Of a stretch of DNA of 64,000 nucleotides, positions 25,222 to 33,069 are shown piece after piece (the stretch's first letter is position 1; the number at the start of each line of letters is the position of its first letter). Source of the stretch: Burkholderiales bacterium PBB3. Lineage in GTDB: Bacteria > Pseudomonadota > Gammaproteobacteria > Burkholderiales > Burkholderiaceae_C. A program made the translations under genes and the position numbers. The stretch covers positions 124,001 through 188,000 of the forward strand of contig NKIK01000004.1 of NCBI GenBank assembly GCA_002256115.1, given 5' to 3'. The notes under the pieces are model-generated. The model did no database searches. It saw nothing but the letters and a program-made list of their open reading frames with translations, and was not told the origin of the DNA.

Positions 25222-25650
25222 TTACTTCTCAATCCCCAGTAATTCCAACTCAAAGCTAAGCGCCGTGTTGGGTGGAATCGCATCACCAGCTCCTTTGGAG
25301 CCGTAGGCCAGCTCGGCCGGGCACGACAGCGTGGCTTTGCCGCCCACCTTCATGTGTTGCAGCGCCTGCGTCCAGCAGCGAATGACTTTGTTCAGTGGGA
25401 AGACGACTGGCCCTTCTTTGTAAGAGCTATCAAACTCCGTGCCATTGGGCAGCGTGCCGCGGTAGTGCACCTTGACACGGTCCACAGCCGTGGGCATGGC
25501 ACCGGTGCCTACGGTGGTGTGCACGATTTTGACGCCAGAGATCAGCGTTTGGGTCAGGGGAGCTTGAGGGGCTTGCGATTGGGCCTGAACCTGCAGTGCC
25601 GACAGGCAGAGCAGCGCGATCAGAGCGGGGGCTTGTACGAGGCATTTCAT
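25222..25650 (-). CDS. FKBP-type peptidyl-prolyl isomerase, periplasmic
   Basis: A 142-residue protein with a signal peptide (ALIALLCLSALQVQA) and a single FKBP domain: VKVHYRGTLPNGTEFDSSYK, then VIRCWTQALQHMKVGGKATL, CPAELAYGSKGAG and PPNTALSFELELLGI. The core FKBP residues (Y, F, D, the aromatic of the IRCW position and AYG) are present, so isomerase activity is expected. It is a short, stand-alone form lacking the dimerisation domain of FkpA. Confidence 0.93.
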   Translation of the reverse strand: MKCLVQAPALIALLCLSALQVQAQSQAPQAPLTQTLISGVKIVHTTVGTGAMPTAVDRVKVHYRGTLPNGTEFDSSYKEGPVVFPLNKVIRCWTQALQHMKVGGKATLSCPAELAYGSKGAGDAIPPNTALSFELELLGIEK

Positions 25651-25717
25651 AGCGTCATGGTGTCCGAGTCAAAGAGCCCGCCATTTCATCACAAGCCTGC
25701 CGCCAGTGCGCTGCGGG

Positions 25718-25766
25718 TAAAAAACAAGTCCCCCAAGCCGGCGGTAACCCGCCTGGGGGCTTGTAC
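25718..25766. other. Hairpin upstream of the FKBP gene
   Basis: AAGTCCCCCAAGCC and GGCGGG...CTGGGGGCTT-type arms give an inverted repeat with an A-run on the left side. A T-run would result only on the minus strand, where transcription enters the FKBP gene, so it could be a leader hairpin or a terminator remnant. Weak evidence. Confidence 0.3.
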
Positions 25767-25910
25767 TGCTGGCGCGACCGATAAGCCCCGCTGCAACGCA
25801 GACCCAGTATCCCCAGACCCATGCCAAATAGTTTTTCATATTTGCCAGTGATTTTGAAAGTTTCGGTACAAAATTCTGCTGAATTTGAAAACAACAGAAA
25901 ATCCAATCAA

Positions 25911-26260
25911 ATGGACAATTTAGATCGAAAAATTCTTCAGGTATTGCAGGCCGATGCCCGCACCAGCCTGCAAGACATCGGACAGGCCGTGGGCTTGAGC
26001 GCCTCCCCCTGCTGGGGCCGCATCAAAAAGATGGAAGAAGCCGGGGTGATAGAGGGCTACACCGTGCGCCTGAACGCGCAGGCCTTGGGTTTGGGTGATA
26101 CGGTGATGGTGCAGGTGACGCTAGACAGCCATTCAAAGACACCAAAGACTACGAACGCCTGCTGCGCGAACGCCTCTACAAGATCAAGGGCATACGCCAC
26201 AGCAAATCCAGCATTGTTTTGCGCACGCTAAAGCGGGCTGATTTGCCGCTGCTGCCCTGA
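25911..26260 (+). pseudogene. Lrp/AsnC-family regulator, internal deletion and frameshift
   Basis: The first ~73 residues are a normal Lrp-type helix-turn-helix (MDNLDRKILQVLQADARTSL, LSASPCWGRIKKMEEAGVIE) running into the ligand-domain strand VMVQVTLDSHS. The frame then shifts: the family C terminus continues in another frame as KDTKDYERLLRERLYKIKGI and ends at 26258-26260. Roughly 35-40 residues of the ligand domain between the two parts are missing. A single deletion of non-triplet length explains both defects. The truncated frame stops at 26231. The DNA-binding domain could still be made, but the ligand/oligomerisation domain cannot. Confidence 0.8.
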
Positions 26261-26286
26261 GCGGACCCGCTCTCTATTCCCAATGG

Positions 26287-26910
26287 CTATTGCACCTTGG
26301 CGCTTGGCCGCTCCAGCCAGCGGTCGCGGTAGGCCTGCAGATGCGGCATGCCCTCTTCGCCCGGGTTGAACTTCATTAGCCCGCGGGCAAATTCCAGCGC
26401 GATGAAGGTGGTGATGTCGGCAATCGTGAACCGCGCGCCACCCACATAGGGCTGGCGGGCCAGCTCGCCGTCCAGCCAACGCGCCACACCGCGCACCTTC
26501 TCGCCCTGCGAGCGGCCAAAGTCAGGAAACTGGGGCTGCTCCAGCGGGGCCAGTCCAGGGTGTGTGTGGCGTATGCAGTTGGCAAAGCCGCCCAACAAAT
26601 AGAACTCGATGCGCCGGTCAGTCATCTCAATGAAGGCGCGCTCCTCATAGTCCACGCCCATCAGATTGGGCTCGGGGTAACGGCCCTCCAGGTAGGTGCA
26701 GATGGCACGCGTCTCGGTCAACACACGGCCATCATCCAGCTCCAACGCAGGCACCTTGGCCAGTGGGCTCTTGGCGCGGTAGGCTTCCGATTGGTGCTCG
26801 TTATTGCCAATGCTCACCGTCACCAGTTCGATATCCGCCACGCCCTTTTCAGCCAGGAACATGGTCACCCGCCGGGGGTTGGGCGCGCGGGGCGAAACAT
26901 AGAGCTTCAT
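26287..26910 (-). CDS. Glutathione S-transferase
   Basis: A 207-residue cytosolic GST: thioredoxin-like N-terminal domain (MKLYVSPRAPNPRRVTMFLA, KVPALELDDGRVLTETRAIC with the cis-Pro VPAL and the glutathione-gamma-glutamyl site E-T/S), then the helical domain with FTIADITTFIALEFA (N-capping box). The initiating ATG at 26910 lies 2 nt after the stop of the upstream GST gene, so the two form an operon. Substrate unknown. Confidence 0.92.
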   Translation of the reverse strand: MKLYVSPRAPNPRRVTMFLAEKGVADIELVTVSIGNNEHQSEAYRAKSPLAKVPALELDDGRVLTETRAICTYLEGRYPEPNLMGVDYEERAFIEMTDRRIEFYLLGGFANCIRHTHPGLAPLEQPQFPDFGRSQGEKVRGVARWLDGELARQPYVGGARFTIADITTFIALEFARGLMKFNPGEEGMPHLQAYRDRWLERPSAKVQ

Positions 26911-26911
26911 G

Positions 26912-27622
26912 TCAGACACCTCCGTCGCGTGATTTACCGGTCTCCACCATCTTGCGTGCTTCTTCCGCAAACTGTTTCGCCTTGGCTTCGTCGTCCACCC
27001 GCATATTCAGATTGGAGGGAGGCATCTCAATGCCCTTGAGCACCGCAGGCCGCGCGCGGATCGCATCTATCCAGCGCTGCAGATGCGGCATACCCTCAGT
27101 CGATACACCGCTCCACTTGTGTGTACGCACCCAGGCCCAGTTGGCAATGTCGGCAATCGAGTAGTCGCCCGCCAGATACTCGTGGTCCTTCAGGTGGACA
27201 TCCATCACCCGAAACAGGCGCGTACTCTCGCCCTGGTAGCGGTCAATGGCCGCTGGGATTTTTTCAGGGAAGTAGCGGTAGAACACATTGGCCTGCCCCA
27301 TCATCGGCCCGATGCCGCCCATCTGGAACATCAGCCACTGCATCACCAACGAGCGGCCCTTTGTGTCGGTAGGCATCAGCTGGCCGGTTTTCTCTGCCAG
27401 GTAAACCAAAATAGCGCCGGACTCAAACACCGCAAAGTCATCGGCTTCGCGGTCCACAATCGCGGGGATGCGGCCATTGGGGTTGAGCTTCAAAAACGCG
27501 GGTTCCTTTTGCTCACCCTTGGACAGGTTGATCACCTGCAGGGCGTAGGGCAAGGCCAGCTCCTCCAGGGCGATGGAAACTTTGTGGCCGTTGGGCGTGG
27601 CGGCGGTGTACAAATCAATCAT
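26912..27622 (-). CDS. Glutathione S-transferase, YfcG/YghU-like
   Basis: A 236-residue GST. The N-terminal [18 protein letters not shown] has the T-x-N-G-x-K active-site start typical of Nu-class (YfcG/YghU) GSTs, which act as disulphide-bond oxidoreductases; GRIPAIVD and [15 protein letters not shown] complete the glutathione site. The helical domain contains [15 protein letters not shown]. It is immediately upstream of a second, different GST. Confidence 0.92.
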   Translation of the reverse strand: MIDLYTAATPNGHKVSIALEELALPYALQVINLSKGEQKEPAFLKLNPNGRIPAIVDREADDFAVFESGAILVYLAEKTGQLMPTDTKGRSLVMQWLMFQMGGIGPMMGQANVFYRYFPEKIPAAIDRYQGESTRLFRVMDVHLKDHEYLAGDYSIADIANWAWVRTHKWSGVSTEGMPHLQRWIDAIRARPAVLKGIEMPPSNLNMRVDDEAKAKQFAEEARKMVETGKSRDGGV

Positions 27623-27666
27623 GGTGTCTCCGGCAAAATTCTGTGGCACTTAGCTTTAATCAGGGC

Positions 27667-27709
27667 CGCCAGTATCAATGAAAACCATTGCCATCATTCA
27701 GCACGCGGT
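27667..27709 (+). repeat. Left direct repeat flanking the fic insertion
   Basis: 43 nt matching 29068-29110 at 41 positions. It contains a truncated copy of the start of the GATase gene (ATGAAAACCATTGCCATC, then a stop after a few codons). Confidence 0.85.
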
Positions 27710-27858
27710 ATAGGACAACGACAAGCCAACTTTCCGCTAGGAGGGTTCCGCCGCAGCCAACAGAACACACCTTCAAACAGCGCATTTTTTACATCGCGAG
27801 CGCTATCATGTTAAACAAATTGGGTTTTCTTTACATCAACTATTCGCAGTAAGTTTCT

Positions 27859-28941
27859 ATGCTGTTTGACAATCAACGCCCTTTCAACGATTTGCCTCTG
27901 TTGCCGCCGTCGGTTGACCTGGAAACCAAGGCCGTGCTCAAGCAAGTGATTGCTGCTCGCACAGCATTGGCAGAGCTCAAAGGCGCAGCCCAGCTTCTTC
28001 CCAATCAGGGCGTGCTGATTCAGGCCATTGGTTTACAGGAAGCCAAGTTGTCTTCTGAGATCGAAAACATCGTCACCACCAACGACGACTTGTTTCGCGG
28101 CTTTGCCAACGATGGCGCGGGGGCCAGCGCACAGACCAAAGAAGTGCTGCGTTACAAAGACGCGCTCTGGCAGGGGCACCAATGGATCAAGCAAGGCATG
28201 CCCCTGACTACGCGACTCTTTGAGGCTCTCTACCAAACCGTCAAAGAAGCAGACGACGGCGTACGGCGCACGTCCGGCACCAAGCTGGCCAACCCGACCA
28301 CGGGCGAGGTGGTGTACTGCCCGCCCGAGGGCGAAAGCGTGATTCGGGACAAACTGGCGAATTTGGAGCGGTTTATGAATGAGTCCTCTGACTTGGACCC
28401 GCTAGTGCGTATGGCGGTGATGCACTACCAGTTTGAGGCTATTCACCCGTTCCCCGATGGCAATGGCCGGGTGGGGCGCATTTTGAACATTTTGCAATTG
28501 CAGTCGGATGCTTTGCTGGACGTTCCCATTCTCTATTTGTCGGGTTACATCATCGAAAACAAGGGCGCGTACTACCGTGGTCTGACGGCGGTAACCGAGC
28601 GGGGGGAGTGGGAGGCGTGGGTGCTGTACATGTTGCGCGGGGTCGAGACCATGGCCCACCTCACCCGTCAGCGCATCCGCGCTGTGATGGACTTAATGCA
28701 CAGCGCAACATTGCAAGCTGAAAAAGTATTGCCTAAGGTTCAGGTGCCTGCCATTTTGGACGTGGTGTTTAGGCACCCGTATTGCAAAGTGCGCTTTCTA
28801 GAAGAGGCTGGTCTGGGCTCAAGGCCCACCTGCACCAAGTATTTGCGCGCTTTGGTGGCGGCAGGTTTGCTGCGTGAGCAGGCGGTTTGGCGGGAAAACT
28901 ATTTCATCAATGACGCATTTTTTGAAGCACTGGCACGGTGA
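27859..28941 (+). CDS. Fic-domain protein (AMP-transferase type, self-inhibited)
   Basis: A 360-residue Fic protein. The active-site motif HPFPDGNGRVGR starts at H196, complete for AMP transfer. The N-terminal helix carries SSEIEN, matching the inhibitory (S/T)xxxE(G/N) motif, which places it in the class with an intramolecular inhibitory helix. A C-terminal winged-helix-like region (FLEEAGLGSRPTCTKYLRAL) follows. Targets unknown. The gene and its AT-rich leader lie between two 43-nt direct repeats that are duplicated from the start of the adjacent GATase gene, so it looks like a recent insertion. Confidence 0.92.
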   Translation: MLFDNQRPFNDLPLLPPSVDLETKAVLKQVIAARTALAELKGAAQLLPNQGVLIQAIGLQEAKLSSEIENIVTTNDDLFRGFANDGAGASAQTKEVLRYKDALWQGHQWIKQGMPLTTRLFEALYQTVKEADDGVRRTSGTKLANPTTGEVVYCPPEGESVIRDKLANLERFMNESSDLDPLVRMAVMHYQFEAIHPFPDGNGRVGRILNILQLQSDALLDVPILYLSGYIIENKGAYYRGLTAVTERGEWEAWVLYMLRGVETMAHLTRQRIRAVMDLMHSATLQAEKVLPKVQVPAILDVVFRHPYCKVRFLEEAGLGSRPTCTKYLRALVAAGLLREQAVWRENYFINDAFFEALAR

Positions 28942-29067
28942 TGTGTTACGTCAACAGTCTTAACGTGATTCACTGATCATACAAACAATTGCTGTTTTTT
29001 TTATCATGAAGAGCACCTCATGCTAACTTTCTTTACATGACCAAGGTGCCGCAGTTTCATTCAGCGG

Positions 29068-29110
29068 CGCCAGTATCAATGAAAACCATTGCCATCGTTC
29101 AACACGCGGT
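29068..29110 (+). repeat. Right direct repeat flanking the fic insertion (start of GATase gene)
   Basis: Contains the functional start of the GATase gene; 41 of 43 positions match 27667-27709. An additional shared TTTCTTTACAT lies upstream of both fic and the GATase gene. Confidence 0.85.
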
Positions 29111-29795
29111 TCATGACGGCCCGGGCTACTTGGGCAGTTGGCTACAAGCGCAGGGGTTGGCCACTACGGTCTACCGCATGTTTAAGGGCGATGCGCTACC
29201 GCCACACGCCAGCGCGCACGCGGGCTGGTGTATTTTGGGCGGCCCCATGAGCGCCAATGACCCCTTACCCTATTTTGATGGTCTGCTGGCGCGTATCCGT
29301 GAAGCGGTGGCTGAGGACATTCCCGTCATTGGCCACTGCCTTGGCGGACAGCTGATGGCGCGTGCGCTGGGCGGCACCGTGCAAGCCTCAAAACATGTGG
29401 AGATTGGCTGGAGCGATCTGGAAGTGATTCACGAAGACGGCGCGCGGTGGTTTGGCCCGGATGCGCAGGTGGGCACCAAGCTACCCCTGTTTCAGTGGCA
29501 CGGCGAGTCGTTCAGCATTCCGCCGGGCGCGCAGTGGCTGGTGCGCGGTGAGCATTGTGCCCATCAGGCTTTCGCCGTGGGCAGCAAGCACCTGGCCATG
29601 CAGTTCCATTGTGAGGTAGATGAGGCGAAAGTACGCACCTGGCTGGAGCTAGATGCGCACGAGCTGTGTGGAAGTGAGTCGCCAGGAGTGCGGCAGGCTG
29701 GGCGGATACTGCCTTCGCTGACAGAAGACATTGCGCGCAGCCAAGCGATTGCTAGCCACATTTATGCGCACTGGGTGCAAGGTTTGCGGCAGTAG
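29079..29795 (+). CDS. Class I glutamine amidotransferase-like protein
   Basis: A 238-residue stand-alone GATase of the GMP-synthase-like group: oxyanion segment CILGGPMSAND, catalytic nucleophile in GHCLGGQLMA and the His of the triad in MQFHCEVDEA. No synthetase partner is encoded nearby. It could hydrolyse gamma-glutamyl compounds or act as a free amidotransferase. The ATG at 29079 lies inside a direct repeat shared with the region upstream of fic. Confidence 0.88.
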   Translation: MKTIAIVQHAVHDGPGYLGSWLQAQGLATTVYRMFKGDALPPHASAHAGWCILGGPMSANDPLPYFDGLLARIREAVAEDIPVIGHCLGGQLMARALGGTVQASKHVEIGWSDLEVIHEDGARWFGPDAQVGTKLPLFQWHGESFSIPPGAQWLVRGEHCAHQAFAVGSKHLAMQFHCEVDEAKVRTWLELDAHELCGSESPGVRQAGRILPSLTEDIARSQAIASHIYAHWVQGLRQ

Positions 29796-29796
29796 A

Positions 29797-30471
29797 TCAA
29801 GTCCACAAATCCAACGGCGGGTCCGCCACCACCGCGCGCAAGATATCCGAGCGCGACACAAAACCGATCACTGCACCCGCGTCGTCCACCACCGGCAACC
29901 CCGGCAAGCCCGTGTCCAGCAGCACGCGCGCCACGCGGCGAATGTCGGTCTGCACGGCCACGCTGGGCACGGGGGTCCACATCACATCCACCACACTTTG
30001 CTCCAGCAGCGCGCGCCACACCAGCGCATGGCTCTCGGGGCCGGGCAGGCGTTCTTGCTGCATCAGTTCGGCACGCGACAACAAGCCCACCAGCACGCCG
30101 TCCGCACCCACCACAGGAGCCTGGCCAATATGGTGCTGCGTCAGGGTTTGCCAGGCTTGCTCCACGGTTGCGCTGTCCGGCAGCGTGACCACGGGCGCAT
30201 GCATGATGGCGCCCACTTCGGTCAGGGGTTGGCGGGGAATATCGGTCTTGGCGGTTTGGGCATAGCTGTCCAGCGCGGCGCGGTGGGCTACATCTAGCGG
30301 CGCGGCGGCCTGCTGCGCTTGCAGCGCCTCAGCGCGGGCGTGGTCCCAGGGGTCCAGGCCCACCGCCGCCTCAGCGCGGGTGCGGGCCACACCGGTCACC
30401 GGGCCAATTTGGCGCAGCTCTTCTAAGGAACCCCGAAAGGTGCGACCGCCTCTGCCGTAGACCGAAAACAT
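29797..30471 (-). CDS. CBS-domain protein
   Basis: A 224-residue protein with an N-terminal ~85-residue helical region and a tandem CBS (Bateman) module: first repeat VGAIMHAPVVTLPDSATVEQ, second VVDVMWTPVPSVAVQTDIRR ending in VIGFVSRSDILRAVV. Such modules bind adenosyl nucleotides. No effector domain is fused, so the protein probably regulates a partner. It follows the halogenase-like gene by 10 nt, so the two are likely co-transcribed. Confidence 0.88.
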   Translation of the reverse strand: MFSVYGRGGRTFRGSLEELRQIGPVTGVARTRAEAAVGLDPWDHARAEALQAQQAAAPLDVAHRAALDSYAQTAKTDIPRQPLTEVGAIMHAPVVTLPDSATVEQAWQTLTQHHIGQAPVVGADGVLVGLLSRAELMQQERLPGPESHALVWRALLEQSVVDVMWTPVPSVAVQTDIRRVARVLLDTGLPGLPVVDDAGAVIGFVSRSDILRAVVADPPLDLWT

Positions 30472-30481
30472 CGTTTGCTCC

Positions 30482-32038
30482 TTAGGCTTGGGCGTTGATC
30501 TGCTGGATCAGCGCCCGGTGACTGGGCAGATCGCCCAGTGCGCGATCACCAAAGCGCTGTATTTTGGCGAAGAGTTTGTTGGCCTCGTCCACCTGCGGAA
30601 AGTCATCGCGGCCCGCACTCAAATCGGTCTTGAACCCCATTCCGTAGAGGATGTATTGGTAGTTAAAAAAGGCAAAGGTCTCGGTATCCAGCTCAAAATC
30701 AAAACGCCCTGGCGGCCTGAGTTTCCATTGCTCCAGGTACTCCGCCAGCGGGCCAGGAATGGAGGCTGGGTGCACGTTGTCACGCCAAAAAGGCTCCTGG
30801 CGTTGACTCAAACAATAGTGCAGCTTCAAAAAGTTGACGATGTTCTCAAAGCGTGCCGTCATCAGTTGGTTAAAGCGGCGCGCAGGGGCTTGCATGGGGC
30901 CGCTGTGCGGCAGCATCTCGGCGATCATGCCTGCGGCGGCCTCAATTAACACCAAGCCCGTGGATTCGAGCGGCTCCAGGAATCCCGCTGACAGCCCCAC
31001 TGCCACGCAGTTCTTCACCCACTGCTGTTCACGGTAGCCCGCGGCAAACGCGATGCGACGCGGCACCACGTCCTCGTGCCCTGGGCCAATGTAGGCACGC
31101 AGGATCTCGGTCGCACGGTCGTCGCTGATGTGGCTGCTAGAGTAAACGCAACCAATGCCGCGCGCGCCATTGAGGCCGATGTCCCAGGTCCAGCCCGCTT
31201 CGTGGGCGGTGGAGATGGTGCAGCTTTCCATATGCGCTTCGTATGCGCCTGGCTGATCACGCGCATGGTCCAAGGGCAGCTTGCAGGTCAAGGCCCGGTC
31301 AGTAAAGAGCTGATCGCGCACCGACTTGAACGCGGTGCCCATCGCCTGCCCAATCAACTCGGCACGAAAACCGGTGCAGTCAATATAGAGGTCTGCACTA
31401 AAGCTGCCGTGCTGCAGCGTGTCGATGTGGTCGATGGCACCCGTTGCGTCCAGAGACACGCTGGAAAGCGTGGCCTCCACATGTTGCACACCCAGTTCCC
31501 GCGCGCGCTCAGCCAAGAGCTTGGCGAACTTGATCGCATCAAAGTGGTAAGCGTAGTTCAAGGGCGCGGTGTACGCCGCGTCGCTGGAGCGTTTGGGCGC
31601 ACGCCGCCCCTCCACCACACGGTCTTGAATCGTCACTGCCTGTGCAAACGGTGGGCGCTTGGCGGGGTCTTGCAGCAGCCAATAGGGTACGAGGCTGGTG
31701 CCTTCGGTATAAAACGGCGCTTCGAAGGGGTGCACATACTGGTGGTGCTGATCGCCCACCGGCGTGCTGGCCCAATCCACAAAGCGAATGCCTTGTTTGA
31801 AGGTGGCCGAGGTTTCGCGGATGAAGCGCTTCTCATCAATACCCAGAAATTGCAGCGTGCTGCGGATGGTGGGAAAGGTGCCTTCGCCCACACCAATCAC
31901 GCCAATGTCGGGCGATTCCAGCACCGTTACTTCTAAATGGCTGCGCTCTGAAAGGCCCAAAAATTTCGCCAGATGGGCGGCCGTCAGCCAACCGGCCGTA
32001 CCACCACCCACGATCAGGATGCGTCTCTTACTGGTCAT
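30482..32038 (-). CDS. Flavin-dependent tryptophan-halogenase-like protein
   Basis: A 518-residue FAD protein of the tryptophan-halogenase family: FAD motif ILIVGGGTAGWLTAAHLA, the Lys-containing FKQGIRFVDW (equivalent of the catalytic Lys), and the conserved SAGFLEPLESTGL. The W-x-W-x-I-P signature is present only as WTWDIG, lacking the Pro. It therefore keeps the main catalytic Lys and Glu but deviates in one signature, so the reaction could be halogenation or another flavin-dependent conversion. A start at 32050 is also possible; no biosynthetic cluster is adjacent. Confidence 0.85.
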   Translation of the reverse strand: MTSKRRILIVGGGTAGWLTAAHLAKFLGLSERSHLEVTVLESPDIGVIGVGEGTFPTIRSTLQFLGIDEKRFIRETSATFKQGIRFVDWASTPVGDQHHQYVHPFEAPFYTEGTSLVPYWLLQDPAKRPPFAQAVTIQDRVVEGRRAPKRSSDAAYTAPLNYAYHFDAIKFAKLLAERARELGVQHVEATLSSVSLDATGAIDHIDTLQHGSFSADLYIDCTGFRAELIGQAMGTAFKSVRDQLFTDRALTCKLPLDHARDQPGAYEAHMESCTISTAHEAGWTWDIGLNGARGIGCVYSSSHISDDRATEILRAYIGPGHEDVVPRRIAFAAGYREQQWVKNCVAVGLSAGFLEPLESTGLVLIEAAAGMIAEMLPHSGPMQAPARRFNQLMTARFENIVNFLKLHYCLSQRQEPFWRDNVHPASIPGPLAEYLEQWKLRPPGRFDFELDTETFAFFNYQYILYGMGFKTDLSAGRDDFPQVDEANKLFAKIQRFGDRALGDLPSHRALIQQINAQA

Positions 32039-32053
32039 AGCGGTTGTCAAGTT

Positions 32054-32551
32054 TTAGGCCCTTACATAGAGATTCTTTAGCCACAGGTGCCCGGTCTGGG
32101 CCCCTTGGCCCCAATCTTCTTCCTCATCCGCCGCTTGCACACTGTGGCCCGAGGGATTCAGCAGTTTCACGCGCCCCACACGGAAGGATGCGACTCTGCG
32201 CGTCACGAAGATCAAGCCATGCTCCAACGCGGTTGCGGCCAGCAGGCCATCGCGCGTGTTGGCATAAGGCAATTGGCCCCGGCGACGCACGATAGCAGCA
32301 TCGACCGGGAGCACGCGCCCCTCAAAGGCCGGCATCAAATGGTTGTCGATCCATTCACGCACCACCAAACCTGCAGACCGATCTTTGCGGCCAAGCCGTG
32401 CAGCGGCGTTTTCAATCTCCAGCAGGTTCAGCGCTGAGATAAACAACTTCTGGCGCGCAATGCCCGCCGCCCAGGCCGTGAGCCCAGGGTCGGCTTGCGC
32501 AGTCTTGGCCTTGCGCAATTCGAGGACGATGCCGGTGTCAAGCAGGTACAT
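32054..32551 (-). CDS. PIN-domain RNase toxin (VapC type)
   Basis: A 165-residue protein whose first ~130 residues are a PIN domain: MYLLDTGIVLELRKA (first Asp), SALNLLEIENAA (Glu), and NTRDGLLAATALEHGLIFVT (second Asp). The C-terminal ~35 residues (SVQAADEEEDWGQGAQTGHL) are an unusual acidic extension. Paired with the Phd-type gene 15 nt upstream in the same direction. Confidence 0.85.
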   Translation of the reverse strand: MYLLDTGIVLELRKAKTAQADPGLTAWAAGIARQKLFISALNLLEIENAAARLGRKDRSAGLVVREWIDNHLMPAFEGRVLPVDAAIVRRRGQLPYANTRDGLLAATALEHGLIFVTRRVASFRVGRVKLLNPSGHSVQAADEEEDWGQGAQTGHLWLKNLYVRA

Positions 32552-32566
32552 CTCAATGCCGGGGGT

Positions 32567-32839
32567 TTACCCCAGCCCTTCGCGGTGATCCCAGGCACCG
32601 TCGGATGCATCCGAGGCATCCAGCTCAATGGCTTGTTCGGCGGCTTGCGGGGTGACTGCAGGCATGGCCAGCAGCTCAAGAATACTCTCGCCCTCCCCCG
32701 TAAAACGGCGGAAATCCTCAATGCTCATCAGCACGTGGGTGGGCTGCCCGCGGTCCGTAATCAAGACAGGCTCTACCCGCGCCTCGCGCTTGGCGTAGCT
32801 GACATCGCGGTTGAATTCACGGCTGGTGAGGAACTTCAT
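32567..32839 (-). CDS. Phd/YefM-type antitoxin
   Basis: A 90-residue protein with the Phd fold: MKFLTSREFNRDVSYAKREA, PVLITDRGQPTHVLMSIEDF, and an acidic C-terminal tail. The ATG at 32839 is chosen; the longer upstream frame crosses the operator and is not coding. Partner of the PIN toxin at 32054. Confidence 0.88.
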   Translation of the reverse strand: MKFLTSREFNRDVSYAKREARVEPVLITDRGQPTHVLMSIEDFRRFTGEGESILELLAMPAVTPQAAEQAIELDASDASDGAWDHREGLG

Positions 32840-32861
32840 AGTTACCAAAATTGTAATGCAT

Positions 32862-32900
32862 GTACCTACATAAATACAAATGATAAGTAGGTACGTAGGT
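32862..32900. promoter_or_regulatory. Probable Phd operator
   Basis: GTACCTAC (32862-32869) and GTAGGTAC (32887-32894) form a perfect inverted repeat, followed by a direct repeat GTAGGTTC. It lies in the AT-rich leader just upstream of the Phd gene. Phd-type antitoxins bind such palindromes; this is inference from sequence and position. Confidence 0.55.
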
Positions 32901-33069
32901 TCAATTTGGTTGAAACCAATAGACAGGCCCATGCCCCACTTGCACAATCCGCCCGACCAGTGAATGCACTGCACAAACTGGCTAGAGACAACGCTGTCAG
33001 CAAATTCCCTAAAAAGGGTAGGCCCAGGGCAGCGGCAAGCGCACAACACGATACATGACAGGAAGTCAC

